A stretch of 13,666 nucleotides of DNA, from the NCBI GenBank assembly GCA_948471335.1, contig CAOKRZ010000019.1:1-13666 (forward strand), read 5' to 3'. A model generated the notes under the pieces. That model was not told where the DNA came from and searched no databases. It was given only the letters and a program-made list of their open reading frames with translations. Below are positions 5,611-13,597 of the stretch, in pieces. Origin of the DNA: an uncultured Christensenella sp. Its GTDB lineage: Bacteria; Bacillota; Clostridia; Christensenellales; UBA1242. Positions within the stretch are counted from its first letter, which is position 1, and every line of letters begins with the position of its first letter. The translations under genes were made by a program, and so were the position numbers.

Positions 5611-6774
5611 GTGACTAACAAGACGAAGAAGTATAAAGCTCCTTCCCCTGTTTTTGAAGAGGAAGAAAACATAACAAACGATATTTTAGCAGACGATAAA
5701 AAAGATCAGTCTGAGTCTTTTTCGGTGCAAGAAAAAGAAAAAATGAAGAAGACTAAAACTATGGAAGAGACTTCTATAGAAGAGCAAGAAAGCATGGTCG
5801 AAGAAGAGTTTGACAGCGCTCTTAAGAAAAAGCCAAAGATGTCAAAGTGGAAGAGAAGGCTTCTTAAGCTTGGCGCAACTGCCCTTCTTGGCATTGTGAC
5901 AGGCAGCGTGCTTGGATACTGGTATTACAACTCGATCTATGGTGACATGTTCGATCCAGATTCTTTCACTGCTGAGCAAATCAAGGCACTTTATGACAAT
6001 GAGGACGACTGGTTTACAGCAGCGACTGGCAGAAAGCTTTCTGAAAGCGAGAAAAAAAGTTGGGTTAGCCTTGCAAACGTCAATCCAACCGAGCTTACAC
6101 CAAGCCAAAATGTCAATCTCGCCCTGTACAATTTGAAACAGGCAAGAAAGTATCGCGCTGAAAGCAATGGTCAAGTCACCGCAACTGTCGGAATCAAAAC
6201 CACTCAAAGCGTTTACGGCTTACATGAGTTTGATGGAACGACCTACACATCAATAAGCATGAGCTTCGGAACTTTCGCCAAGCTCGCTCACCGCTCAACA
6301 CTTAACGTCAACACCAACATGATCACTCACATTGACGGAACAACAAAAAGCTCAACTGAGCCTGTTTGGAACAGCTCAACCGAGCGAAAGATGACAAAAG
6401 ATGAGTTTATTGAGTTCACAGGCGGGCTTCCATCAGACGTCAACCCATACATTGTTTCAACAAAAACGGTTATAAACGACAGCAAAGACTTGATCGAGGC
6501 CTTCACTGGCGAAGACGGAAAGACTTATTACAAGTTCACCATCAGCCTCAAACCAGTTGAAAGCACCGTTTTATATGTCAAACAAATGAAAATGGTCGGC
6601 AACCTTGATGATTACCCTATCTATAAAGGCGGAGACATTAAGCAGACCTTTACGATCGACGAAAAATGGAACCTTGTTAAAATCAGCGTATTTGAACATT
6701 ATTCTCAAATTGTGGGAATGAAAGCGGCCTGCGAAGGCACATTGCTGACCACGTTCACAGATATAGAATATTAA
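5611..6774 (+). CDS. Membrane-anchored extracytoplasmic protein, 387 aa, unknown
   Basis: The N-terminal 75 residues are cytoplasmic-like and highly charged, with acidic EEE/DD clusters and Lys runs. A basic stretch (KKKPKMSKWKRR) precedes one membrane helix at about 84-106 (core TALLGIVTGSVLGYWYY), giving N-in/C-out topology. Outside follow a helical segment (about 107-170) and a beta-rich domain to the end, with alternating strands such as KTYYKFTISLKP and TFTIDEKWNLVKISVFEHY. The pattern resembles single-domain lipoprotein-carrier-like (LolA/LppX or DUF6612-like) folds; this is inference from pattern. GTG at 5611 is chosen because AGGTG at 5600-5604 lies 6 nt upstream; the in-frame GTG at 5602 is part of that site. 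The 1508-aa gene starts 13 nt after the stop, so the two form an operon. Confidence 0.8.
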   Translation: MTNKTKKYKAPSPVFEEEENITNDILADDKKDQSESFSVQEKEKMKKTKTMEETSIEEQESMVEEEFDSALKKKPKMSKWKRRLLKLGATALLGIVTGSVLGYWYYNSIYGDMFDPDSFTAEQIKALYDNEDDWFTAATGRKLSESEKKSWVSLANVNPTELTPSQNVNLALYNLKQARKYRAESNGQVTATVGIKTTQSVYGLHEFDGTTYTSISMSFGTFAKLAHRSTLNVNTNMITHIDGTTKSSTEPVWNSSTERKMTKDEFIEFTGGLPSDVNPYIVSTKTVINDSKDLIEAFTGEDGKTYYKFTISLKPVESTVLYVKQMKMVGNLDDYPIYKGGDIKQTFTIDEKWNLVKISVFEHYSQIVGMKAACEGTLLTTFTDIEY

Positions 6775-6787
6775 AAGGAGGAAAAGA

Positions 6788-9700
6788 ATGAAAAAGTTTT
6801 TTAAGTTTGCATCTTATGCACTTTTGTATGTTGTCATAACTTTTGCATCAGCTTTTGGCATTGTTTTCCTCACCCCACCGCCTTCTTCAGGTGGATCAAA
6901 AGATCCAGGAACAACGCCAAATACCATTCCTGCACAGTTCACACAAATGCTTGAAAGAATTTCTGACGCAAACGCACTTGACGTAGATCTTCAAGCCGAC
7001 ATAGAAGCAGGAAGAAACAAATATATTATCGGTGTTGACGCGCGAGTTGATTTATCTCAAGGCTTTGAAAACATTTCAGCTGATGGAACAATCACTGTCA
7101 AAATCAATGACGATCAGTTTGCAATTGATATAAACTACTCAGAAGGCAATCTCTTCTTAGACATGTTTAATGGCAAGTTTAAGATTGAAACCGACAACAT
7201 CATGGACAGCGTGACACAAGTTCTGAAAATTCTTGACATTGAAATACCTGACATCGGATTTGACATGTCAAATTTCAATCCAACTGAACTTCTTGGCATG
7301 CTTTCTGACCTTAACGAAACAAAAGGCGAAAATTCAATCACAATCAAAATCAACGTACCAATGCTTGGCGAACTTAGACTTGAATGTGACTTAAACTACG
7401 CAATCAGCAAAGTTGTATTGCCAAAAACTTCAATTTCTTCTGACACTGTCATAAGTCTCAACACACAAATTGACTATCCTGAAAGTGTTTCACTTGAAAA
7501 TGTTGAAGAAGATGAATATATCAACGTTTCTGACCTATTCCTTATTGCAGAATCAACACTCAATCTTGTCAATCAAGAGAAGCTTGGCTTAGCGTTATCT
7601 CTTGACTATCAAGGTCAAACATTAAATGGATTTTTGAGCGCAAACCTTAAAGAATTTGACTCAAAACTCACCTTCTATAACATCCTTGGTTATGACCTCG
7701 ACCTCGTGGCAGTAGATGATATGATCTATTTAAGCATGGGCAACATCAATCTTAAATTTGACCTTAAAAAGAGTCATCTTATCACAAACCTTCTTGAAGA
7801 ACATTTCGGCATCAGCGTTCCTCTTGACCAAATCACTGGAATCTTGACTGCAATCAATGATGGAAGCTTGTTTGAATCGATTGGCGAGCTTTTCCCTCAA
7901 GGAAACAAAGTTGATCTTTCTTCAATTGACCTTTCAATAATCGAAAGCTTCAAAAACAAAGAAGGCAAATACACCTTCGCGCTGCGAGATATCGGTCAAA
8001 TTTCTTGCCAAGTTGAAGAAAAAGAGCTCAAAAACATCAGATTCAGCGGCTTTGGCATTGATGCTGAAGTTTCAGTTGAAGAGCCAAAAGAAATTGGAAT
8101 AACAAATAGCGTTGAAGATTATATCGATCTTGAAGCAGTTATTCCTGCACTTAACGCGCTTTTCTCAACAGCAAAATACTCAAGCTTCACAGGACAAATC
8201 AGTTTCAATATAAATGATCAGTTGTACAATGCAGACTACGCAATGTCAGTTGACGACGGCAACAAAGTCATTAAACTTGCAACAACACTTTTTGGGCAAC
8301 AACTTAAAATCGTCGCAAACACTGAAACAATTTTCATTGAGCTTTCAAACTTAAAACTCAAAGCAGAGCTTAATGACATTGAAAAGGTAATTGCCTTTGT
8401 TGAAAAGAACTTCCCTGCACAAGACGGATCAGAAATTATTGAAACAGTTATAAACCAAGTTAAAAGGCTGTTAAACCCTGAAATTCATCCAGACCTTATC
8501 ACTTCAATGATTGATAGTGAAAACGAACTTATCATTTCAATCTTTGGCGGAAGCGAGCTTATAATAAAATACAATCAAACTATTCAAGGCATCACTTTCA
8601 CTTCAAGCGATGGAATAAGGGCAAATATTTCAATCAATGCAAACAACTCTCCTATCGGTGGACTTGACATTGAAGAAAGTGAATATTTAACTGTTGAAAA
8701 ACTTTTAAGCATTGCACAAAATGCAATCGACTATTTAAAAGCTGGACAATTCTATTTTGACCTTTATGCAAAATATGAGGACATTCAAGTTTCAGCTGGA
8801 ATCAATTATGATGCAAATGGCATTTCATTCGTTGCAGACTTAAGCTTTGGAGACATTCAAGCTTCCATCAAATTTGCAGGCACAAAGATTTACGTTGAAC
8901 TTGGTGAAAACAACCTTATGTTTGACCTTGATGATTCAAATGTTTTATTCGACTTTATCAATGAAAACTTCGGCATCAATGTGGAAGAAAAATTGCAACC
9001 TATTCTTGGCATTATGCCTCTTGATATCAGTGAAGGAATTCTCAACAATCTTGACCTTGAAACAATTATAAGATCAATCGTTCTTTCTCAAAACGCAAAC
9101 ATATTCACAGTTGAAATTTTAAATGGAAAAATTGAAATTGAACTTGAAAATGATTTCATTTCAGTAATAAATGCAAGCTATGAAGATATAACTGCAAGAA
9201 TCAAAGTTCTTGGTAAGGCTCAAGAAATCAATCTTGACAAAAACTATGTAAATGTAAGCGAACTTCTTCCTTACTTTGATATGCTTAAGAATTTCATTTC
9301 TGAAAAACAATTTGCTTTGTTTGCAAATGCTCAGGTGTTTGAAAACGGACAACAAATTTACGCAACAGAAAATGCCCGCTTTGAAATTGACATGAACGAA
9401 AAGATCAAGTTATACGCTGGCGTTAAAGTGACAGGAAGAGATACTCACTCAATGGAAATCTTCCTTCATGAAGACTTCTTGTATGCAAACTATAACGAAC
9501 TTCTTTTGAAATGCAATCTTAATGATATGGGAGAAATCATTGCAATCGTTATGAACATGCTGGGAATTGATCCAAGCGTACTTCCTTTCCTTAAAGATAT
9601 TGCAGGCAGCCTTGAAGACTTAAACATTTCTTCAATCAAGTTGCCAAGCATGAGCGCAAACCAAATTGCAGGCATCTTAAGCATGTTTAACGAAATCGAA

Positions 9701-11314
9701 ATTCGAAACAACACCCTTATCATCAGAATGCAAATGTTTGATAAGGAAGGCATCATTTCACTTGAAACTGATGGCAATAAAATTATCGGGCTTGACCTTC
9801 AAAACATTGCAGTTTCAAACGAACAAGTTTTCAACTTGTATATTGACTTCACACAATTCAATGGCGTTGAAACACATGATGAAAGCAAAAACTGGGTTGA
9901 CATTTCAGGCTCAAACGAACTTATCAAAGCAATTCTCAACATGAGCGAAATGAGAGACTTTGAAGTTTCTGGAACATTTAATGTTGACATGATTATAACT
10001 AAAATCGATGTTCCATTTGATTTCAAAATCAAAATTGTTGACGGCAAACTTGAAATGATGGGTGTAGTTGGACCAATGCCTGCAAAGAAAGTCATTGTCA
10101 ACATAAATCAAGATGCGCCAAACGGATACAATGGCAACGATAGATTAATAAAACTATACTTTAAAGACAACTACTTCTATGTTCACAGATCTGAAACAGG
10201 CTCAAAGGGAACTTATGAAAAGATGCTAAAAATCCACTACTCAGAACTCTTAAGTGACCCAATGACATATTTGCAATATATGGTTGGACTTGATGACTGG
10301 ATTATGGACCTTATCAACGAACGTCTTGAGAAATCAAAGAACAGAGAAACTCCAATGGACGTAAGCAAGATAATCCAAAAATACGAAGTAAGCGAAAGCC
10401 GCGATTCATTCCTTATCAAACTTGACCTTGCTGAAATTTCAAACAACCGCGACCTTGACTATATTCAAATTGGCATCAAGACAAGAAATGATGAAGAGAC
10501 AAATAACAAAAATGTTATTGGCTCAGCAACCTTCGCAATGAACGTTCCTTTCACAAAAAAACTTGGTCTCAACATGACTTCAAACGATATAATCTTAGAC
10601 AATATCGGCAAGTCAATTGATATGAGCAGCATGTATGAATTTATCGCAAGCTACCCTTACGGCGAAAATGAACAATGGATAATCACAAATGGTGAGCCAG
10701 CAAAAGCAGCAGTTAAGCAATACACAATCACCTTCAATGAAAATGGAGGAACTGATGTTGCAGATATAACTGCTGAAGCAGGTGCTGCAATTGTCCTTCC
10801 TTACATGGAAAGCTATTACGTCAATGACATCGAAGGCATGACAAGAACAACATATGCCTTTGCAGGCTGGTATAAAGATGAAGAGTTTACAAAGCCTTTC
10901 ACAGGCGACACAATGCCACGCTTTGGTGCAACACTTTACGCAAAGTGGGAGATTGAGAAAGTTGAAGCTCTTTACACACTCACCTTTGACACAACTGGCG
11001 GATATGAAACAGCTGTCGGCAATGCCATGCTAACAGCTTACCTCACAGCTTCTGAAGTTTACACATTGCCAGATGCAACATGGACATTCAAACTTGAACG
11101 TGACGCTGACGATAATGGTTTTAACTGGGGTAAAGCTGCCGTTGATTGGACTGTAAGAAGGTACAACTTCGTTGGTTGGTATGCAGATGCTGATTTTACA
11201 ACACCTATTGACTCTTCAATCACGATAAATGAAGATACTGTCATTTACGCGAAGTGGAATCAAACAGTCAAAACTGAGTATTGGGCTTTAGGACAAAAAC
11301 CTAATGGAAAATAA
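6788..11314 (+). CDS. Giant membrane-anchored surface protein with six repeated beta-rich domains and two InlB-type repeats, 1508 aa
   Basis: Strong GGAGG precedes the ATG. Residues 1-28 form a signal peptide or signal anchor (KKFFK, then a hydrophobic stretch, with a possible ASA cleavage site); no Cys lipobox follows, then a Pro/Ser/Gly linker at 29-48. Residues 49-1303 hold six diverged copies of a 190-260 aa unit. Each unit reads helix, beta strands, a motif like MIYLSMGNINLKFDL, a helix ending near FGI, then more strands. Five units end in a linker like EYINVSDL (243, 444, 632, 819, 1035), with a weaker sixth at 1276. Residues 1311-1390 and 1396-1491 are two InlB B-type/Listeria-Bacteroides repeats (YTITFNENGG...FAGWY...LYAKW and YTLTFDTTGG...FVGWY...IYAKW). 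There is no LPXTG, C-terminal hydrophobic tail or cell-wall-binding domain, so anchoring, if any, is N-terminal. Units resemble a LolA/LppX-like fold by pattern; lipid or glycan binding is inference only. Confidence 0.88.
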   Translation: MKKFFKFASYALLYVVITFASAFGIVFLTPPPSSGGSKDPGTTPNTIPAQFTQMLERISDANALDVDLQADIEAGRNKYIIGVDARVDLSQGFENISADGTITVKINDDQFAIDINYSEGNLFLDMFNGKFKIETDNIMDSVTQVLKILDIEIPDIGFDMSNFNPTELLGMLSDLNETKGENSITIKINVPMLGELRLECDLNYAISKVVLPKTSISSDTVISLNTQIDYPESVSLENVEEDEYINVSDLFLIAESTLNLVNQEKLGLALSLDYQGQTLNGFLSANLKEFDSKLTFYNILGYDLDLVAVDDMIYLSMGNINLKFDLKKSHLITNLLEEHFGISVPLDQITGILTAINDGSLFESIGELFPQGNKVDLSSIDLSIIESFKNKEGKYTFALRDIGQISCQVEEKELKNIRFSGFGIDAEVSVEEPKEIGITNSVEDYIDLEAVIPALNALFSTAKYSSFTGQISFNINDQLYNADYAMSVDDGNKVIKLATTLFGQQLKIVANTETIFIELSNLKLKAELNDIEKVIAFVEKNFPAQDGSEIIETVINQVKRLLNPEIHPDLITSMIDSENELIISIFGGSELIIKYNQTIQGITFTSSDGIRANISINANNSPIGGLDIEESEYLTVEKLLSIAQNAIDYLKAGQFYFDLYAKYEDIQVSAGINYDANGISFVADLSFGDIQASIKFAGTKIYVELGENNLMFDLDDSNVLFDFINENFGINVEEKLQPILGIMPLDISEGILNNLDLETIIRSIVLSQNANIFTVEILNGKIEIELENDFISVINASYEDITARIKVLGKAQEINLDKNYVNVSELLPYFDMLKNFISEKQFALFANAQVFENGQQIYATENARFEIDMNEKIKLYAGVKVTGRDTHSMEIFLHEDFLYANYNELLLKCNLNDMGEIIAIVMNMLGIDPSVLPFLKDIAGSLEDLNISSIKLPSMSANQIAGILSMFNEIEIRNNTLIIRMQMFDKEGIISLETDGNKIIGLDLQNIAVSNEQVFNLYIDFTQFNGVETHDESKNWVDISGSNELIKAILNMSEMRDFEVSGTFNVDMIITKIDVPFDFKIKIVDGKLEMMGVVGPMPAKKVIVNINQDAPNGYNGNDRLIKLYFKDNYFYVHRSETGSKGTYEKMLKIHYSELLSDPMTYLQYMVGLDDWIMDLINERLEKSKNRETPMDVSKIIQKYEVSESRDSFLIKLDLAEISNNRDLDYIQIGIKTRNDEETNNKNVIGSATFAMNVPFTKKLGLNMTSNDIILDNIGKSIDMSSMYEFIASYPYGENEQWIITNGEPAKAAVKQYTITFNENGGTDVADITAEAGAAIVLPYMESYYVNDIEGMTRTTYAFAGWYKDEEFTKPFTGDTMPRFGATLYAKWEIEKVEALYTLTFDTTGGYETAVGNAMLTAYLTASEVYTLPDATWTFKLERDADDNGFNWGKAAVDWTVRRYNFVGWYADADFTTPIDSSITINEDTVIYAKWNQTVKTEYWALGQKPNGK
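6932..10696 (+). repeat. Six protein-level tandem domain repeats in the 1508-aa protein
   Basis: Units as read: 6932-7537, 7538-8140, 8141-8704, 8705-9265, 9266-9922 and 9923-10696. Internal landmarks line up: NLFLDMFNGKFKI (unit 1), MIYLSMGNINLKF (2), TIFIELSNLKLKAEL (3), KIYVELGENNLMFDL (4), FLYANYNELLLKCNL (5), each followed by a helix of about 18 residues. Unit 6 is weakest. The repeats have diverged at DNA level and I see no long exact nucleotide repeats, so the array is old rather than recently expanded. Confidence 0.7.
10718..11260 (+). repeat. Two C-terminal InlB B-type (Listeria-Bacteroides) repeats
   Basis: Copy 1 (10718-10957) runs from YTITFNENGG to FAGWYKDEEF and TLYAKW; copy 2 (10973-11260) from YTLTFDTTGG to FVGWYADADF and VIYAKW. 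Copy 2 carries an insertion of about 16 residues before FVGWY. Such repeats are beta-grasp-like spacer or adhesion modules in many Gram-positive surface proteins. They lie at the extreme C-terminus, which is unusual in having no anchor after them. Confidence 0.85.
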
Positions 11315-11326
11315 TTCTCAAAATAC

Positions 11327-11355
11327 AAAAAAGAGCGAAAGATTCGCTCTTTTTT
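11327..11355. terminator. Bidirectional intrinsic terminator after the 1508-aa gene and minE
   Basis: A 13-bp perfect stem, AAAAAAGAGCGAA (11327-11339) with TTCGCTCTTTTTT (11343-11355), closes on a 3-nt loop AGA. The T-run ends the rightward operon; the A-run does the same for the leftward minD-minE. It lies 12 nt after the 1508-aa gene stop and 6 nt beyond the minE stop. Confidence 0.88.
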
Positions 11356-11361
11356 CCTTTT

Positions 11362-11598
11362 TTAAAAACTTGGAAGATAGCCAAAAGATTTGACGCGTTC
11401 AGCTTCAAACTCAATGCTGAAAATCATATGTTCACCTTCTCTGCGAAAACGAATATCTAAAGGCTTTGCAAGGTTTATATAGCCTTGAATAACGCTTGTA
11501 AGCTCACCTTTAAGAATTTCGCAGATGCGATCTGGATCACTTATTTTATCTCGCTGCAAAATGTTTTCAAGCCTGTTTTCGGCTATTTTTATGCGCAT
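11362..11598 (-). CDS. minE: Cell division topological specificity factor MinE, short form
   Basis: This 78-aa protein aligns with MinE from its MinD-contact helix onward: IAENRLENILQRDKIS (5-20) matches the IAKERLQIIVAERRR region, KGELTSVIQGYINL (30-43) matches the conserved helix, and LDIRFRREGEHMIFSIEFE the final strands. MinE stimulates MinD ATPase at the membrane. The usual N-terminal amphipathic membrane-targeting stretch of about 10 residues is missing: only MRIK precedes the contact helix. A longer start is excluded because an in-frame TAA occurs six codons upstream of the ATG and AAGGAGG sits directly in front of it. It follows minD by 40 nt and ends at a shared terminator. Confidence 0.85.
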   Translation of the reverse strand: MRIKIAENRLENILQRDKISDPDRICEILKGELTSVIQGYINLAKPLDIRFRREGEHMIFSIEFEAERVKSFGYLPSF

Positions 11599-11638
11599 AT
11601 TGACCTCCTTGTTTTAACTAAACTGCATTTAAAACGCA

Positions 11639-12430
11639 TTAGACTTTTTTTCTTATATTTCGTTTGAAATAGCCCATAAGCCCGCGATATTTATATGTGC
11701 AATCGAATATCTTTTTTGAGCCGTTATGAACATTCTCGGAAAGAAGAGTAAACGCGCGTGCGCTGTCAACTGAATTCATATAGCCACCGACAGAGCAAGA
11801 TGTGCCGATTGCATCGTCTTCTGGAATGACTGCAAGAAGAGGAAGATTGAGCGACCTGACAATGCTTTCAATGTTCATAAGCTCGCCATTTAAAAGAAGG
11901 TCTCCGCGCATACGGTTGATGACAAGTCCTTTGCTTTGAATATCGTATTCGCTTAAAAGCCCAAGCACCTTATCAGCATCTCGGATTGAAGACAAATGAG
12001 GAGTTACAACAATGATTGCTTCATTTGCCGAAAACACTGCCCTATGAAAGCCTGCCTCAACTCCCGCTGGGCAATCAATGAGGATGTAGTCAAAGCTTTT
12101 GTCAAGGCAATCCACGACCGACTTTATATGCTCGCCAAGGATCCTAGATTTATTATACGAATGAGACGAAGGCATAACGTAAAGCGAAGGAATTTGACGA
12201 TCTTGCACAAGCGCTTGCCTTGCGCGACATCTGCCCATGATTACATCAGTGATGTCAAACACCACTTGATTTTCAACGCCCATAACAACATCAAGGTTAT
12301 TAAGCCCAATATCGACGTCTAAAAGAACCACCCTGAATCCCAGTTTTGCCAAATTTGCACCGAGATTTGCGCAAACGGTGGTCTTTCCAACTCCGCCCTT
12401 TCCACTTGTCAAAACAATTTTTCTTGCCAT
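11639..12430 (-). CDS. minD: Septum site-determining ATPase MinD
   Basis: This 263-aa ParA/MinD ATPase has the deviant Walker A GKGGVGKTT (10-18), a DVDIGLNNLD switch block (38-47), Walker B YILIDCPAG with D119, and the INRMR nucleotide-base segment (171-175). The C-terminus YKYRGLMGYFKRNIRKKV (246-263) is an amphipathic basic helix that would bind the membrane in the ATP dimer. MinD positions the division site, usually with MinC as the FtsZ inhibitor and MinE as oscillator. The ATG at 12428-12430 has AGGAG at 12437-12441. minE follows; minC is not found in the window. The protein is of normal length with all key residues present. Confidence 0.96.
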   Translation of the reverse strand: MARKIVLTSGKGGVGKTTVCANLGANLAKLGFRVVLLDVDIGLNNLDVVMGVENQVVFDITDVIMGRCRARQALVQDRQIPSLYVMPSSHSYNKSRILGEHIKSVVDCLDKSFDYILIDCPAGVEAGFHRAVFSANEAIIVVTPHLSSIRDADKVLGLLSEYDIQSKGLVINRMRGDLLLNGELMNIESIVRSLNLPLLAVIPEDDAIGTSCSVGGYMNSVDSARAFTLLSENVHNGSKKIFDCTYKYRGLMGYFKRNIRKKV

Positions 12431-12447
12431 GATTTTCTCCTAGAGCA

Positions 12448-12512
12448 ATTTTATCTCGAAAGCCACGGCAAAACAAAAGAGATAATAATCATATTATCTC
12501 CTTTTTTGTCAA
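12448..12512 (-). promoter_or_regulatory. Candidate promoter region of minD-minE
   Basis: A perfect TTGACA (12512-12507) lies upstream of an AT-rich dyad; possible -10 boxes are ATTATT at 17 nt or TATTAT at 19 nt spacing, both inside the hairpin at 12479-12500. A second candidate, TTGTTT (12476-12471), 17 nt, TAAAAT (12453-12448), would start transcription almost at the ribosome binding site and is less likely as drawn. The region probably carries a promoter, but which one is not decided by sequence. Confidence 0.4.
12471..12506 (-). terminator. Intrinsic terminator or dyad between the actin-like gene and minD
   Basis: GAGATAATA (12479-12487) and TATTATCTC (12492-12500) form a 9-bp perfect stem with a 4-nt loop; on the minus strand three A-T pairs and a G-U pair extend it and TTTTGTTT follows. 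The + strand side also has TTTTTT (12502-12507). As a terminator it would separate the actin-like gene from minDE. The same dyad overlaps the candidate minD promoter and could act as an operator. Confidence 0.55.
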
Positions 12513-12589
12513 ATTTTGAGCTTTTTGAAAGCTTTAAACAAAATGCATTTTACACTAAAACTAGCACGCATAAAAATTGCTTAAAGCGC

Positions 12590-13588
12590 CTAGAAATTTT
12601 CAACAATTTTTGAAAGCAAGATTGGGTCATCAAGCAATTTCCCAGCGCCAAGAATAGTCACATTTTCAGCGTCTTCAACAATGTGGAATGGGAAGCGGAA
12701 CTTGGTTTTAAGATAGTGTTCAAGCCCTGCAATTTGTGATACGCCACCCGCGAAAATAACCCCTGCGTTTATTATGTCAGTTGAAATTTCAGGTGGAAGT
12801 GAAGTGATAGTCACATCAACAGCTTTGATAACCTCATCAAAGAAAGGCTCAATCACTGGCACAAGATCACTTGAAGTGATTATGTAAGATCTTGGAGTTT
12901 TATTTTCGACATCCACGCCTGTAACTTCCATGTTGAGTGTGTCATTGTTATACAAACTTCCAACTTCGTTTTTAAGCGTTTCAGCCACACCTAAGCCAAT
13001 TATAATTCCATGATTATATGCAATTGTGTGAGAAATTGCAACGTCCATTGCTCTTCCGCCAAGGCCTAAAGTCGCGCCTTTTACAACGCTGTTCATGTTA
13101 ATAACAGCGATGTCTGTGTTCGCTCCTCCAATGTTTACAATCATGTTTGTCTTAGTTGAAGAAATGTTTTTCCCTGCGCCAAGACAAGTGCAAACAACCG
13201 TTGGAACAAGAATAACTTCCTTAAAGCCTACGTCATGCAAAAGATTTAAATATGTCTTCTTTTCATCTTCATTCAAGCCAACGTTGACAAGAACAATAAC
13301 ACCGTCTTTCTTCTTATATTCAACCTTTTTGAAAAGACGAATGAGAAGTTCAAGACAATATTCATAGTTTTTGACAACTCCGTTGATGACTGGACTAAAA
13401 ACTTCGACGCTGTCATTTGTTTTTCCCATAAGGTTTTTGGCTTCTTTTCCATAGCCTATAACTTTATAGCCTTCGCTTGTAGGTTCAGCCGCCACCAAAG
13501 TTGGCTCACAAAGACAAAACCCACAGTTTTTCATATATATTTTTGTGTTTGCGCCGCCAATTTCAACTGCATATTTATAATCAATCAT
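12590..13588 (-). CDS. Divergent MreB-like actin homologue with degenerate ATPase motifs
   Basis: This 332-aa protein follows MreB along its length: VEIGGANTKIYMKNCG (8-23) for DLGTANTLVYVKGKG, EPTLVA (28-33) for EPSVVA, VIGYGKEAKNLMGKT (43-57) for VGEEAKxMxGRT, INGVVKNYE (69-77) for DGVIADFE, IVNIGGANTDIAVI (150-163) for VVDIGGGTTEVAVI, GLGVAETLKNEVGSLY (198-213) for the TAExIKxEIGS region, and GVIFAGGVSQIAGLE (276-290) for GIxLTGGGALLxGLD. Key residues differ: phosphate-1 Asp is E9, phosphate-2 Asp is N152, and the EEP catalytic segment reads PTV (129-131). It may bind nucleotide weakly or act as a non-hydrolysing scaffold; this is inference. AAGGAGG precedes the ATG and overlaps the stop of the gene upstream. 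It sits before minDE, a place where clostridia commonly keep mre genes. Confidence 0.82.
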   Translation of the reverse strand: MIDYKYAVEIGGANTKIYMKNCGFCLCEPTLVAAEPTSEGYKVIGYGKEAKNLMGKTNDSVEVFSPVINGVVKNYEYCLELLIRLFKKVEYKKKDGVIVLVNVGLNEDEKKTYLNLLHDVGFKEVILVPTVVCTCLGAGKNISSTKTNMIVNIGGANTDIAVINMNSVVKGATLGLGGRAMDVAISHTIAYNHGIIIGLGVAETLKNEVGSLYNNDTLNMEVTGVDVENKTPRSYIITSSDLVPVIEPFFDEVIKAVDVTITSLPPEISTDIINAGVIFAGGVSQIAGLEHYLKTKFRFPFHIVEDAENVTILGAGKLLDDPILLSKIVENF

Positions 13589-13597
13589 TTTTCCTCC

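Noticed and set aside
6788..6890. Lipoprotein signal in the 1508-aa protein
   Set aside because: No cysteine follows the hydrophobic segment; the first Cys is at residue 200, so lipid modification is not supported.
11996..12322. 108-codon open frame on the + strand opposite minD
   Set aside because: It is antisense to conserved MinD Walker B and switch coding sequence, with no ribosome binding site.
12519..12533. Small hairpin AGCTTT/AAAGCT between the actin-like gene and minD
   Set aside because: Six A-T-rich pairs with a 3-nt loop and no T-tract; likely chance in an AT-rich spacer.
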